Below, piece by piece: positions 24,004 through 31,139 of a DNA stretch of 31,139 nt. The notes under the pieces were generated by a model. It ran no database searches. It had not been told where the DNA came from and saw nothing but the letters and a program-made list of their open reading frames with translations. Within the stretch, counting starts at the first letter, position 1. Each line of letters opens with the position of its first letter. The DNA is taken from the NCBI GenBank assembly GCA_902490005.1, contig CABUCM010000033.1, forward strand, positions 1 to 31,139. The letters run 5' to 3'. This stretch comes from an uncultured Ruminiclostridium sp. GTDB lineage: Bacteria > Bacillota > Clostridia > Oscillospirales > Acutalibacteraceae. The position numbers were made by a program, and so were the translations under genes.

Positions 24004-24884
24004 ACTTCCCCAACCTCCTTTTTATTCAGCACGCCGAATTGAATCAGCGAGATAGCGGCGATCAAAAGGAACAAAACGATTGACTGTGTAACGCCAAAGC
24101 TGAATTTATGATCCACAAATGCGTTACGATAAATCAGTAGACTGATTGATTCCGTGACGCGTCCGGGACCTCCGTCGGTCAGCACGCGGATATTGTCAAA
24201 TACGGTAATACCTGCTTTTAGAGCTAAGACCAGTACTACATTAATCACAGGAATTAAAAAGGGAATTGTAATAGAATAGAATCTCTGCCATGCATTGGCG
24301 CCATCAATCGTGGCTGCTTCATACAATTCCCTGGGGATTACCTGAAATCCTGCGATTAATAATACTGTAGGAATGGCGATTCCTTGCCAGAGGCTTACCG
24401 CAAGAATTCCATACATGGCGGTATCAGGATTTCCAAGAATGTTTCTTTGCAGCCATTCAATTCCCAGGGCCTGTCCAAAAGCCGGAAAGGCCCTGTAAAA
24501 AATTTCATTCCAAATCATACCGATGGCAATCATGGAAAGCACAGCTGGAAAAAAGAAAACAGATCTAAAAAAAGTTTGTCCTCGTATTTTGCTGTTAAGC
24601 GCCTGGGCACAAATCAAAGAGAGAATCAATACGCCGATTACATACAATAAGGTGTAGATCAGAGTAAATCTCATTGCGTTTCCTAAACGAGCGTCTTGGA
24701 ACATCGACAAATAGTTTGAAAAACCGATGAATTCAAAATTTTTGGAGAGTCCATTCCAATCGGTAAAGGAGTAAACAACACTGGTTAAAATGGGCGTGAG
24801 GGCAAATGCGAGGTACAACACTAAGGCCGGGAATACAAACAGCCGGTAGGTGCCGCGGTTGTACTTGGTCAAAGATTTTTTCAT
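24000..24884 (-). CDS. Sugar ABC transporter permease (MalF/UgpA type)
   Basis: 294 residues with about six membrane segments, beginning LFVFPALVLYLAFALTPILTS. The EAA loop starts at residue 189 (EAATIDGANAWQRFYSITIP). The motif DNIRVLTDGGPGRVTES near residue 235 is typical of this subfamily. It lies between the binding-protein gene (38-base gap) and the second permease (four-base overlap), so the three form one importer. Confidence 0.92.
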   Translation of the reverse strand: MKKSLTKYNRGTYRLFVFPALVLYLAFALTPILTSVVYSFTDWNGLSKNFEFIGFSNYLSMFQDARLGNAMRFTLIYTLLYVIGVLILSLICAQALNSKIRGQTFFRSVFFFPAVLSMIAIGMIWNEIFYRAFPAFGQALGIEWLQRNILGNPDTAMYGILAVSLWQGIAIPTVLLIAGFQVIPRELYEAATIDGANAWQRFYSITIPFLIPVINVVLVLALKAGITVFDNIRVLTDGGPGRVTESISLLIYRNAFVDHKFSFGVTQSIVLFLLIAAISLIQFGVLNKKEVGEV

Positions 24885-24922
24885 GACATATCCTCAATTT
24901 CCGAACCGATATCGCCGGTTTC

Positions 24923-26266
24923 TTACTCTTTAATAGTTTGACCTTTATAGAAATAATAAACGGGTTCGCTTGTATTCAGGAAAGCATTTTCAAAATCAGC
25001 ATAAAATTGATTCATGTCACGGGACATCAGCAGATTCTGGAAAGTAATTACCACCTCATCGTAGGTACCGTCTCCCCAGGAGGTTTCGGAAGGCCACCAG
25101 AACGAACGATCCGCATCAATCATTTCGGTCAAAAGGGTATAGCGGTCGTTGCCCGCTGTTACATTTTTAATAGCGGAGGGAGAACCATCCAGATCGGCGA
25201 AGAGTTGAGCGCCATCTCCGCTAGCGAAATATTCCAGGAATTTTAACGCGGCGGCCTCTATTTCAGGGCTTTTTTGATCCTGAGCCATACTCAACCCAAC
25301 GTCAGTACCGGCCAAAATGCGGGTGTCCGCTTCTGTTTTTCCGGGGAATGGGAACATGGCGTAGTCTAAATCAGGATTATTAGACTCTAAGACAGGAATC
25401 ATCCAGATGCCCTGAATCAGCATGGCGGCGCCGCCGTTGGCAAAGTCGCTTACACCTTGATCATAGCCTGTACCCAGAGTGTCCTCTTGCGTATATTCGC
25501 GTACTTTTAGGAATAATTCCGCTAATTCGTCGATTCCTTCTACGTCTTGTGCTTTCATTTCACCGGCATAAAGCTTTTTAAAATCTTCAAGATAATTAGG
25601 CAGAGTCAGACCGATAAAATCACAAAGAACGTGTCCTACAGTCCATCCTTCTTTATCCGTTACCATGATTGGCTGCACTCCAGCGGCTTTCAGTTCCTCA
25701 CAGACCGCCCAAAATTCATCCTGTGTTTTGGGGATTTCGATATTATGCTCCGCGAAAATCTCTTTATTGTAGAATACGCCTTCGCAATTCATAGATAAGG
25801 GAAGAAAATAATTTTCTCCGTTTTTATATTTTGTGGTTTCGCGGATGGAATCTTTAACATTATCCATTAGTGTAAGTTCTCCTAGGTCGCGACAAGCTCC
25901 CTCCTCGTAGATCATCCACGCCGAGTTGTTCCACCAACAGGAAAGAACAGCGGGCACGTCGCCGCTTGCCACACGGCTCTGCAACACAGTGTCTTTTTCA
26001 CTTTCGGGAAGATTTATTTGCTCAATGTGAATGTCTGGATTATCTTTTTCAAAAGCTTCAATAATCTTTGCCATGACTTCCGCATTTTCAGCCTTTTGCT
26101 GATAAAATTCTACTGTTACTTTTTCACCGGTTGCCGACTGGTTCTCTACAGAAGAGGAGATCTCGGAAGAATTGTTTTCCCCTGCGGGAGCTCCGCATCC
26201 GGAGCAGATAGCAGCGGTAAGAGAGACTGCTAACGTCAGCGCTAAGACTCGCATGTTTCGTTTCAT
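24923..26266 (-). CDS. ABC transporter sugar-binding lipoprotein
   Basis: 447 residues. The N-terminal signal ends CSGC, probable acylated Cys24, a less canonical lipobox because position -3 is Cys. A Ser/Glu-rich linker follows and then a family-1 binding fold with VTVEFYQQKAENAEVM, EGVFYNKEIFAEHNIEIPKT and GAAMLIQGIWMIPVLE. It captures a sugar for the two downstream permeases. AAAGGAGG lies just upstream of the ATG. The preceding gene in the operon is the GH172-like enzyme, so the imported sugar is probably that enzyme's substrate. Confidence 0.9.
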   Translation of the reverse strand: MKRNMRVLALTLAVSLTAAICSGCGAPAGENNSSEISSSVENQSATGEKVTVEFYQQKAENAEVMAKIIEAFEKDNPDIHIEQINLPESEKDTVLQSRVASGDVPAVLSCWWNNSAWMIYEEGACRDLGELTLMDNVKDSIRETTKYKNGENYFLPLSMNCEGVFYNKEIFAEHNIEIPKTQDEFWAVCEELKAAGVQPIMVTDKEGWTVGHVLCDFIGLTLPNYLEDFKKLYAGEMKAQDVEGIDELAELFLKVREYTQEDTLGTGYDQGVSDFANGGAAMLIQGIWMIPVLESNNPDLDYAMFPFPGKTEADTRILAGTDVGLSMAQDQKSPEIEAAALKFLEYFASGDGAQLFADLDGSPSAIKNVTAGNDRYTLLTEMIDADRSFWWPSETSWGDGTYDEVVITFQNLLMSRDMNQFYADFENAFLNTSEPVYYFYKGQTIKE

Positions 26267-26338
26267 AAAAATCCTCCTTTATTATGTATCATAGCTATTT
26301 TGAAGGCCTCTGGTTTCCACAGGCCTTATCCGACGGTA

Positions 26339-27418
26339 CTATATAACCTCTAAAACATCAAAATCATCTAATTTAGGCCAAGAACGATGAGGTTCCGTTT
26401 GATACCAGAAAGCGGTAGTAGCAATATCTCCTTGCTGCGGAAGATATTTTTTTCCATACCGCCATCCAAGAGATTGAATGGTTACATGCAACTCCTGTTG
26501 AAAGCGGATAGGATCCGGAATGTGCCAACGGTACATTCCAAACCGCTGTTGATTTTGATAAAGGCCATCAGATTGAATTAACTGATGCATCCCTAAAAAT
26601 GGTGTGGAATAAGTTTTATATTGACCTAAAGGTTCTTCCCAATTCCACGCCCCACCGAAATAATCTTCTGTTCCCGTGGTACAAATGGAAGGAAAATCAG
26701 AATCTCCATCCAAATAGAATTTGACTTCTCCCTCGCCCCACCAACCGTTATTGTTAGGCTGGAACGCCATATAAACACCACAAAAATTGCCTTGGCCCCG
26801 TGCATGATCTAAAATGATATGATTTTCCAGGTACCCGAGGGGATTCCTGCGCCGAAAAGACGCGTGAAAAGTAGCGAATTCATCAGGAAGCTCACGCAAA
26901 GCGTAATCAATTTGATAATAAAGAGTTTCTTCTTCGTCGGTTAAGTTCTCCAGCGTAATACGAGCAGAATGTCGAAATGGCATTTCCCAGTAGCTGTTCA
27001 AACCGCCGCGGGGATTTACAACGATTGGCAAAGAATTTACATTAACCCCTTCGTTCCAACCGTTACAAAAAAAATCACCAAGGGGTGTTTCTACAGACGG
27101 GTCATTTTCATCATCCCAGTACATACGGAAGATCGCACTACGCATTATGCCGGAATAAGTGAGCCAAATATGCCGGATAATACCGGGACCGGCAATCGTT
27201 GCAAGCGTTACAGTAGTATGGGCCGGAACGTTTATGCTAGGGGATATTTTCCAACCTATCCCCAGCTTTTCCGCGCGAATCGCTCCCGTTCCTTGAACAG
27301 CGCGTCCCCCCTGGCCCGGTTCACCTGTGAAATTTTCCGGCGAAATAGAACGGGTCCGCTCAGTTGTTAATGAATAAAGGCAATGTGTATCAAGATACGG
27401 TAATAAAATATTGCCCAT
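26339..27418 (-). CDS. GH172-family (DUF2961) glycoside hydrolase-like protein
   Basis: Characterised GH172 members act on fructofuranose (difructose dianhydride I) or arabinofuranose linkages. The 359-residue protein has the family features LATIAGPGIIRHIWLTY, PLGDFFCNGW, WWGEGE (residues 226-231) and TGTEDYFGGAWNW (248-260). The glutamates of the last two motifs (E229/E231 and E251) are the likely catalytic residues, though which does which is not assigned here. No signal peptide, so cytoplasmic. The strong AAGGAGG before the ATG makes it the first gene of the minus-strand operon. An AraC regulator is encoded divergently 203 bases away. Family is clear, substrate is not. Confidence 0.88.
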   Translation of the reverse strand: MGNILLPYLDTHCLYSLTTERTRSISPENFTGEPGQGGRAVQGTGAIRAEKLGIGWKISPSINVPAHTTVTLATIAGPGIIRHIWLTYSGIMRSAIFRMYWDDENDPSVETPLGDFFCNGWNEGVNVNSLPIVVNPRGGLNSYWEMPFRHSARITLENLTDEEETLYYQIDYALRELPDEFATFHASFRRRNPLGYLENHIILDHARGQGNFCGVYMAFQPNNNGWWGEGEVKFYLDGDSDFPSICTTGTEDYFGGAWNWEEPLGQYKTYSTPFLGMHQLIQSDGLYQNQQRFGMYRWHIPDPIRFQQELHVTIQSLGWRYGKKYLPQQGDIATTAFWYQTEPHRSWPKLDDFDVLEVI

Positions 27419-27473
27419 TATATCCTCCTTGCTTCTTTATTTTTTTGTATTTTTTGACTTTGATCTTGATATT

Positions 27474-27479
27474 ATTATA
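27474..27479 (-). promoter_or_regulatory. -10 element of the GH172-importer operon
   Basis: TATAAT on the minus strand, ~56 bases before the GH172 ATG. The -35 position at 17-base spacing reads TGGAAT, a weak match, which fits a promoter needing an activator such as the divergent AraC protein. Confidence 0.5.
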
Positions 27480-27530
27480 GAGGAGTACTTATCATAATTC
27501 CATATCCAAAGCTTGCGTAAATTTAACTAT

Positions 27531-27575
27531 TATTGCTGTATATTGCTTGAATTGTTACTGAGCTTATGCTATTCT
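27531..27575 (+). promoter_or_regulatory. Promoter of the AraC gene with overlapping direct repeat
   Basis: TTGAAT (27547-27552), 17-base spacer, TATTCT (27570-27575); the ATG is ~46 bases downstream. TATTGCT occurs twice, at 27531-27537 and 27541-27547, exactly one helical turn apart and touching the -35. Direct repeats on one face of the helix are usual for AraC-family operators, so this may be an autoregulatory and divergent activation site. Confidence 0.55.
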
Positions 27576-27621
27576 GTGTATTAAGATAACAAAATAAAGT
27601 TTATAATAGGAAGGGAAAATT

Positions 27622-28485
27622 ATGGAGTTAGCCGCATTATCTCCTTATGTGCGTGTCGCATGGGATAGCACCTTATATCCTCCCCGTTTTATCAGGGAGA
27701 GGGTGATTTACGACTATGAACTGCTTTATTTAAAATCAGGTGAATTAGAGATTACTGTTGAGGATCAAATTTACCAGGGAAAACCTGGCGATATCTTCTT
27801 CTTTCGACCAAAACAGCGTCATTCGATTAGGCTTGTGGGAAATACTCCTGTACGGCAGCCCCATATTCATTTCGATTTCACGGAGGATTCTTTCAGTTCA
27901 TCGATTCAGGTTTCTTATAAACGGCTTGAAGAAATGTGCGAGAACGATTATATTTTGTTTCGACCAGATATTGTAGATGAATTTTATCCCAAATTTCCAT
28001 CTTTGATCCGATTGAAAAGCCCGCAAACCATCGAAACGCTGCTGTTTAATCTTATCAACGAGTTTTCTAATCGATTGATGTTTTCTGAAATTTCAGTAAA
28101 AGGACAATTTCTTTTGCTTTGGGCCCAATTACTCCGAGAATTGCGTTGGCAGGACGGAAGCGCAAATCAAAACGCGCAGTTTCTAGCTAGTCGCATCAAG
28201 GGCTACTTGGATCAAAACCTCCACCGAGAAGTCACTCTGGATGAGCTCTCAAAAGAAATACATTTGAGCAAATACCATTTATGCCGACAGTTTAAGTTAG
28301 CTTTTGGCTGTTCTCCTATTCAATATCATTTAATATCTCGATTAAATAAATCAAAGGAAATGTTGCAGTATAGCGAGGATTCCATTAGCAACATTGCTAC
28401 CCAATTCGGTTTTCAGAGCATTTATTCCTATAGTAGAGCTTTTAGAAAACATGAAGGGATCGCCCCATCGGCTTATCGTCACTAA
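27622..28485 (+). CDS. AraC-family regulator with N-terminal cupin domain
   Basis: 287 residues. The N-terminal half is a sugar-sensing cupin-like domain (YDYELLYLKSGELEITVED, then GKPGDIFFFRPKQRHSIRLV). Residues ~188-285 carry the AraC helix-turn-helix pair: VTLDELSKEIHLSKYHLCR and SISNIATQFGFQSIYSYSR, ending GIAPSAYRH. GGAAGGG precedes the ATG. Divergent from the GH172-importer operon, it probably activates that operon when its sugar is present. Confidence 0.9.
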   Translation: MELAALSPYVRVAWDSTLYPPRFIRERVIYDYELLYLKSGELEITVEDQIYQGKPGDIFFFRPKQRHSIRLVGNTPVRQPHIHFDFTEDSFSSSIQVSYKRLEEMCENDYILFRPDIVDEFYPKFPSLIRLKSPQTIETLLFNLINEFSNRLMFSEISVKGQFLLLWAQLLRELRWQDGSANQNAQFLASRIKGYLDQNLHREVTLDELSKEIHLSKYHLCRQFKLAFGCSPIQYHLISRLNKSKEMLQYSEDSISNIATQFGFQSIYSYSRAFRKHEGIAPSAYRH

Positions 28486-28618
28486 TTTCCAATTTCATTT
28501 TAACCTAAATTGCGGCCTGTTTTTCCTTTCTTGTGGTGTTTTGAAATTTGCTTGCAGGCAGGATTTTTTAGAGATAGGATGGTTTTAAAGAATTTTAAAT
28601 ATCAGAAAGGATGATTTT

Positions 28619-29551
28619 ATGTTTATGCCGTTAAAAAGGGAAACTCCTACCGTTGCTTTAGACAGCGCTTTTCATCAATTTTTGCAGGAAGCTGCTAAGA
28701 CAGGTGAAATAGATAGTGCCATGCTGATTCAAAAAGGCGCTGTGACAGAAGAAGTTTGGTTTCCCCCGGCGGCGTCGGAAAAGCCACATATTTGTTATTC
28801 CATTACAAAAACCGTCTTATGCACTGCAGTTGGTTTTGCGGTGCAGGAAGGCTTGATTTCTGAGGAAGATCGTGTGGTTGATTTTTTCCCAGAAATAAAG
28901 TCCGGGGACTCTGGATTTAAAACAGACCTCCGCCTTTCCCATCTGCTTACTATGTCCTGCGGACACGATACTCTACCGCCGGTGGAGGCTGAAACAAACC
29001 CCGATCTTTTCTGGAAACACCCGATCAGCCATCAGCCTGGTACTCATTTTTTATATAGCAATCCCGGTGCTCATTTGATTTCCTGTATGCTCCATAAAGT
29101 TTTAGGTATGGGAATCAACGAATATCTTACGCCGCGTTTATGGGAGCCTTTAGGGATTGAAACTCCCCAGTGGGAGAAAGATGCGCATGGAATTGAAATT
29201 GGAGGATTTGGTCTTTATTTAAAAACTGAGGACTTGGCCAAACTAGGGTTGTTCTGGCAACAGCAAGGAAACTGGAATGGAACACAACTTTTAAATGTAC
29301 AATGGTTTCAAAAAGCCATTAGCAAACAAATTGATACCACCGGCAATCATAACGGTCCAGATTGGGAACAAGGCTATTGCTACTTGCTATGGCGCTGCCG
29401 GCCGGATGGAGTCTATCGAATGGATGGCTATTTAGGGCAATTTGTCATTGTTTTCCCGAAGCAAGAGGCCGTCTTAGTGCTCACTGAGAATAACCCTAAT
29501 ACGCAGAGGCTGTTAGATACAGTATGGCGTTTTCTGTTACCTATTCTTTAA
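28619..29551 (+). CDS. Serine hydrolase of the beta-lactamase/class C family
   Basis: 310 residues. Active-site S61-x-x-K64 (YSITK), Y147-S-N (FLYSNPG) and a C-terminal GYLGQFVIVFP in the place of the third motif, as in EstB/PBP4*-type esterases and amidases. No signal peptide is visible, so it is probably a cytoplasmic esterase or similar rather than an antibiotic-resistance enzyme. AAAGGA lies seven bases before the ATG. It follows the AraC regulator by 133 bases with no clear terminator between, so it may belong to the same sugar locus, perhaps removing acyl groups from the imported substrate (inference). Confidence 0.85.
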   Translation: MFMPLKRETPTVALDSAFHQFLQEAAKTGEIDSAMLIQKGAVTEEVWFPPAASEKPHICYSITKTVLCTAVGFAVQEGLISEEDRVVDFFPEIKSGDSGFKTDLRLSHLLTMSCGHDTLPPVEAETNPDLFWKHPISHQPGTHFLYSNPGAHLISCMLHKVLGMGINEYLTPRLWEPLGIETPQWEKDAHGIEIGGFGLYLKTEDLAKLGLFWQQQGNWNGTQLLNVQWFQKAISKQIDTTGNHNGPDWEQGYCYLLWRCRPDGVYRMDGYLGQFVIVFPKQEAVLVLTENNPNTQRLLDTVWRFLLPIL

Positions 29552-29837
29552 TCATAATAGAAAGTTTAAAATCAATTTTTATTTCGTAAATGCAAGTTTA
29601 TTATATGTCTCCTTATAAAACGAATAAATTTGTAAAGGCAGCAGTAATGTGTGATAAGCAAAAAGTAGGGATATAGTTTATCATGTCTATATTATTGTTA
29701 TCTTAGGGGAGTGGTACATGATATTGTTCCACAATTCGATTTCACTTTAAATAAGTAGGTGTTCTTTCTGTTTATAAAATAGGTGGTAAAATTTGATAAT
29801 GGTAAAAAATAGAATTACATGAAATAAGATTGACTAA
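29552..29837. other. AT-rich region at the right end of the inserted segment
   Basis: No gene, terminator or clear promoter. Strongly AT-rich compared with the mobile-element backbone that starts near 29890. No terminal inverted repeat matching the left junction (near 573-680) was seen by eye. Confidence 0.4.
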
Positions 29838-29966
29838 GTTGTGAAATTAATCGATTTAGAGATTCAAAACACTGCTATTAAATTGAACTGTTTAGACGAT
29901 AAAGTAAACGCCGAAGGTTTCGAGCGGATTTTGGGCCAGTTTTCGGGCAGTGTGAGCAAGAAATGA
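29838..29966 (+). pseudogene. 3' fragment of parM-like gene
   Basis: The frame opens after TAA at 29835-29837. From 29892 it reads LDDKVNAEGFERILGQF and ends SGSVSKK with TGA at 29964-29966. The D-D-x-x-x-N-A-x-G-F/Y-E pattern is the usual C-terminus of ParM/StbA-type proteins from clostridial elements. The stop overlaps the ATG of the parR-like gene (ATGA), the normal parM-parR coupling. No complete N-terminus is here; the matching part lies at 3-620. Confidence 0.65.
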
Positions 29967-30253
29967 GCAGGCCTCGTTTTTCATTCCGTCCCAACCTGCG
30001 GAACGAGGAACACAGAAAAGCATGGGACATCCTGCAGTCAGTGCCGGAAGGACAGCGCAACACCTTTATCGCGCGGGCGATTCTTGAAAACGCCCGGCAG
30101 GACACTCTGGAAAATACCCTGCGCCGGGTTTTGCGGGAAGAACTTCGTGCCTCCCCTGTCCAGCCGGAAGCCGGGCAGGAAGATACCAACCCCAGGAAAT
30201 GCTTCGTTTTTTGGATTCCCTTTCATGATTCCGAATCATTTGGATATGGCTAA
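29963..30253 (+). CDS. ParR-like centromere-binding protein with frameshifted C-terminus
   Basis: Residues 1-70 (MSRPRFSFRPNLRNEEHRKA, then WDILQSVPEGQRNTFIARAI and LRRVLREEL) match small partition adaptor proteins that pair with ParM-like ATPases in clostridial elements. The annotated frame ends PRKCFVFWIPFHDSESFGYG, which is unlike the family. The neighbouring frame, from 30193, reads QEMLRFLDSLS with TGA at 30226-30228, a far more family-like ending. A one-base indel between about 30175 and 30193 is inferred. The ATG overlaps the parM stop. The ParM-binding C-terminal region is therefore probably lost. Confidence 0.68.
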   Translation: MSRPRFSFRPNLRNEEHRKAWDILQSVPEGQRNTFIARAILENARQDTLENTLRRVLREELRASPVQPEAGQEDTNPRKCFVFWIPFHDSESFGYG

Positions 30254-30292
30254 ATAACAGCCATAATGAAGTTAGTAAAGGGGGAGCGGACT

Positions 30293-30502
30293 GTGATTCG
30301 ATATGATCGGTTGTGGAAAATCATGGCAAAGAAAAGGGCAACTACTTATACCTTAAGAGTGACCTTCGGCATGAGCCATGCAGCGGTGCAAAGACTCTAG
30401 TCTAATCTCCCGGTTACCACACATACGCTGGATAAGCTGTGCAAATCCCTAGACTGAAGGCTAGAGGACATTGCCGAGTATGTACCGGACGACCAGAAAT
30501 AA
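30293..30502 (+). pseudogene. XRE-family regulator remnant with two nonsense codons
   Basis: GTG at 30293 follows GGGGGAG. The frame reads MIRYDRLWKIMAKKRATTYT, is interrupted by TAG (30398-30400) and TGA (30455-30457), and ends RLEDIAEYVPDDQK with TAA at 30500-30502. The whole resembles a ~69-residue Cro/CI-type helix-turn-helix protein common in Firmicute elements (VTTHTLDKLCKSLD is very typical). The two single-base stops with otherwise good conservation mean recent decay. Confidence 0.72.
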
Positions 30503-30525
30503 CTAAAAAGCGCCTGGCAACTGCC

Positions 30526-30557
30526 AAGCCCCGCCTTTTGCAAGGCGGGGCTTTTTT
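30526..30557 (+). terminator. Strong rho-independent terminator
   Basis: Perfect 12-bp stem AAGCCCCGCCTT (30526-30537) with AAGGCGGGGCTT (30542-30553), loop TTGC, then a T-run to 30557. Ends the parM-parR-xre unit. Confidence 0.9.
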
Positions 30558-30623
30558 GCGTTTCAAGCGGTTTTCCGGCATTGTTGGTTGTGGTGTTTTT
30601 CACCCCTTAGTTCCTCCCAAGGA

Positions 30624-30652
30624 TTGTCAGTATCAGTCATAGATATTTTATA
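30624..30652 (+). promoter_or_regulatory. Candidate promoter of the last gene
   Basis: TTGTCA (30624-30629), 17-base spacer, TTTATA (30647-30652). TATACT two bases further is an alternative -10. The ATG at 30701 is ~48 bases downstream with AAAGGAG at its ribosome binding site. Confidence 0.4.
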
Positions 30653-30700
30653 CTTTTTCCGATATCATTTGTCATACCCACAAAAGAAAGGAGCACCCCC

Positions 30701-31138
30701 ATGAGAAAAGAAGTATACAAGGTTCCCTGTCCGAAGCACATCATGTTTGGCAACCCCTCATATTTTGAGGATTTCAAGGGAGCCCAGCGGAAGAAGCTTA
30801 CAGTGGGCTACCGCCCGCCCAAGCATTTTGACTGCGCCCGCCTGGTGCTGAAGGAAGAAGAAAATCAGGAATACCCGGAATACATAGAGCGAAGCATGAC
30901 TCTATACCTGTCCCCTCACGATGAGATAGAAACCTATACAGAGGGCATGAAATACCGCTCGCAGGAATTGGCGGAAAAAATGATCGGAGTAGACCGGTGC
31001 TGCTACTATTTGAAAGTGGATGACCAGGAAGCAGCTATCACAACCACCAGAGACGGATGGTGGGGAAATTTTGACGAATTGTACTGTCAACGCCGATTTA
31101 AAATTGCAAGAAAAGGGCGAGGAAATTTTGTAGGATAA
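30701..31138 (+). CDS. Hypothetical protein of the mobile-element backbone
   Basis: 145 residues, soluble, rich in charged and aromatic residues. Begins MRKEVYKVPCPKHIMFGNPS and contains KKLTVGYRPPKHFDCARLVL and SMTLYLSPHDEIETYTEGM. I recognise no domain. The GC-rich composition and position after the ParM/ParR/XRE remnants suggest it belongs to the conjugative-element backbone rather than the metabolic insert. The ATG has AAAGGAG and a likely promoter. The stop is one base before the window end; the Lys/Arg-rich C-terminus (RRFKIARKGRGNFVG) is odd and could reflect a late frameshift. Confidence 0.6.
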   Translation: MRKEVYKVPCPKHIMFGNPSYFEDFKGAQRKKLTVGYRPPKHFDCARLVLKEEENQEYPEYIERSMTLYLSPHDEIETYTEGMKYRSQELAEKMIGVDRCCYYLKVDDQEAAITTTRDGWWGNFDELYCQRRFKIARKGRGNFVG

Positions 31139-31139
31139 C

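Noticed and set aside
26969..27370. 133-codon plus-strand open frame
   Set aside because: Antisense to the GH172-family gene, whose motifs are convincing; no plausible start signal.
573..29890. Transposon ends or target duplication around the inserted block
   Set aside because: No matching terminal repeats, transposase or integrase gene seen near either junction.
30398..30457. Stop-codon recoding in the XRE gene
   Set aside because: Two different stop codons, no sign of recoding elsewhere in the window, and neighbouring genes are also decaying; simple nonsense mutation is more likely.
1..31139. CRISPR arrays, tRNA or rRNA genes
   Set aside because: No regularly spaced repeats, cloverleaf-like segments or rRNA sequence recognised by eye on either strand.

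Overview
The window looks like part of the chromosome, or of a large integrated element, of an anaerobic Firmicute. A gut-type Clostridia of the Oscillospiraceae/Ruminococcaceae kind is most likely. Evidence: strong AGGAGG-type ribosome binding sites, frequent TTG starts, Ser/Thr-rich lipoprotein linkers, paired sugar ABC importers without their own ATPase, a PocR-AraC regulator, and ParM/ParR proteins of the type seen on clostridial conjugative elements. The genus cannot be named from sequence alone.

Layout. (1) Edges, 1-620 and 29890-31139: GC-richer mobile-element backbone. The left edge holds the 5' part of a parM-like gene. The right edge holds its last ~24 codons, overlapping a parR-like gene by ATGA, then an XRE regulator broken by two stops, a terminator and a small conserved-looking gene. 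The ~29.3 kb between them appears to sit inside parM, and the partition locus is decaying. (2) 1065-7548: an EamA exporter, then a sugar operon with a GH2 glycosidase, a lipoprotein binding protein and two permeases. (3) 7648-8532 (minus): a PocR-AraC regulator with a consensus promoter. (4) 8838-17522: a molybdenum-cofactor and molybdate-uptake block in the order mobA, MoeA-like, moeA, moaC, mobB, moaA, MOSC, mogA/moaB, a structured leader, modA, modB, modC. (5) 17647-22164: a three-gene reductase operon of a DmsB-like four-cluster ferredoxin, an FAD/NAD(P)H oxidoreductase, and a DmsA-like molybdoenzyme with a TorD-type chaperone domain fused to its N-terminus. (6) 22230-23100: about 0.9 kb with decayed minus-strand gene remnants. 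(7) 23164-27418 (minus): a second sugar operon (GH172-family protein, binding protein, two permeases), with a divergent AraC regulator and a serine hydrolase on the plus strand.

How it works together (inference). modABC imports molybdate. MoaA and MoaC make the pterin precursor, Mog and MoeA insert Mo, and MobA/MobB make the guanine dinucleotide form. The reductase triad would then pass electrons NAD(P)H -> FAD protein -> four [4Fe-4S] clusters -> Mo-bisMGD, entirely in the cytoplasm: there is no Tat signal and no DmsC membrane anchor. The fused TorD domain may replace a separate maturation chaperone. MPT synthase (MoaD/MoaE) and MoeB are not in the window, so the block depends on genes elsewhere. 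A hairpin set before modA, containing a GAAA tetraloop and an 11-nt tetraloop-receptor sequence, is a candidate Moco-type riboswitch.

The observations most worth a second look are the TorD-DmsA fusion with its soluble NAD(P)H electron chain, the serine in place of the first cluster cysteine, the modA leader RNA, and the split parM that marks this as a mobile metabolic island.
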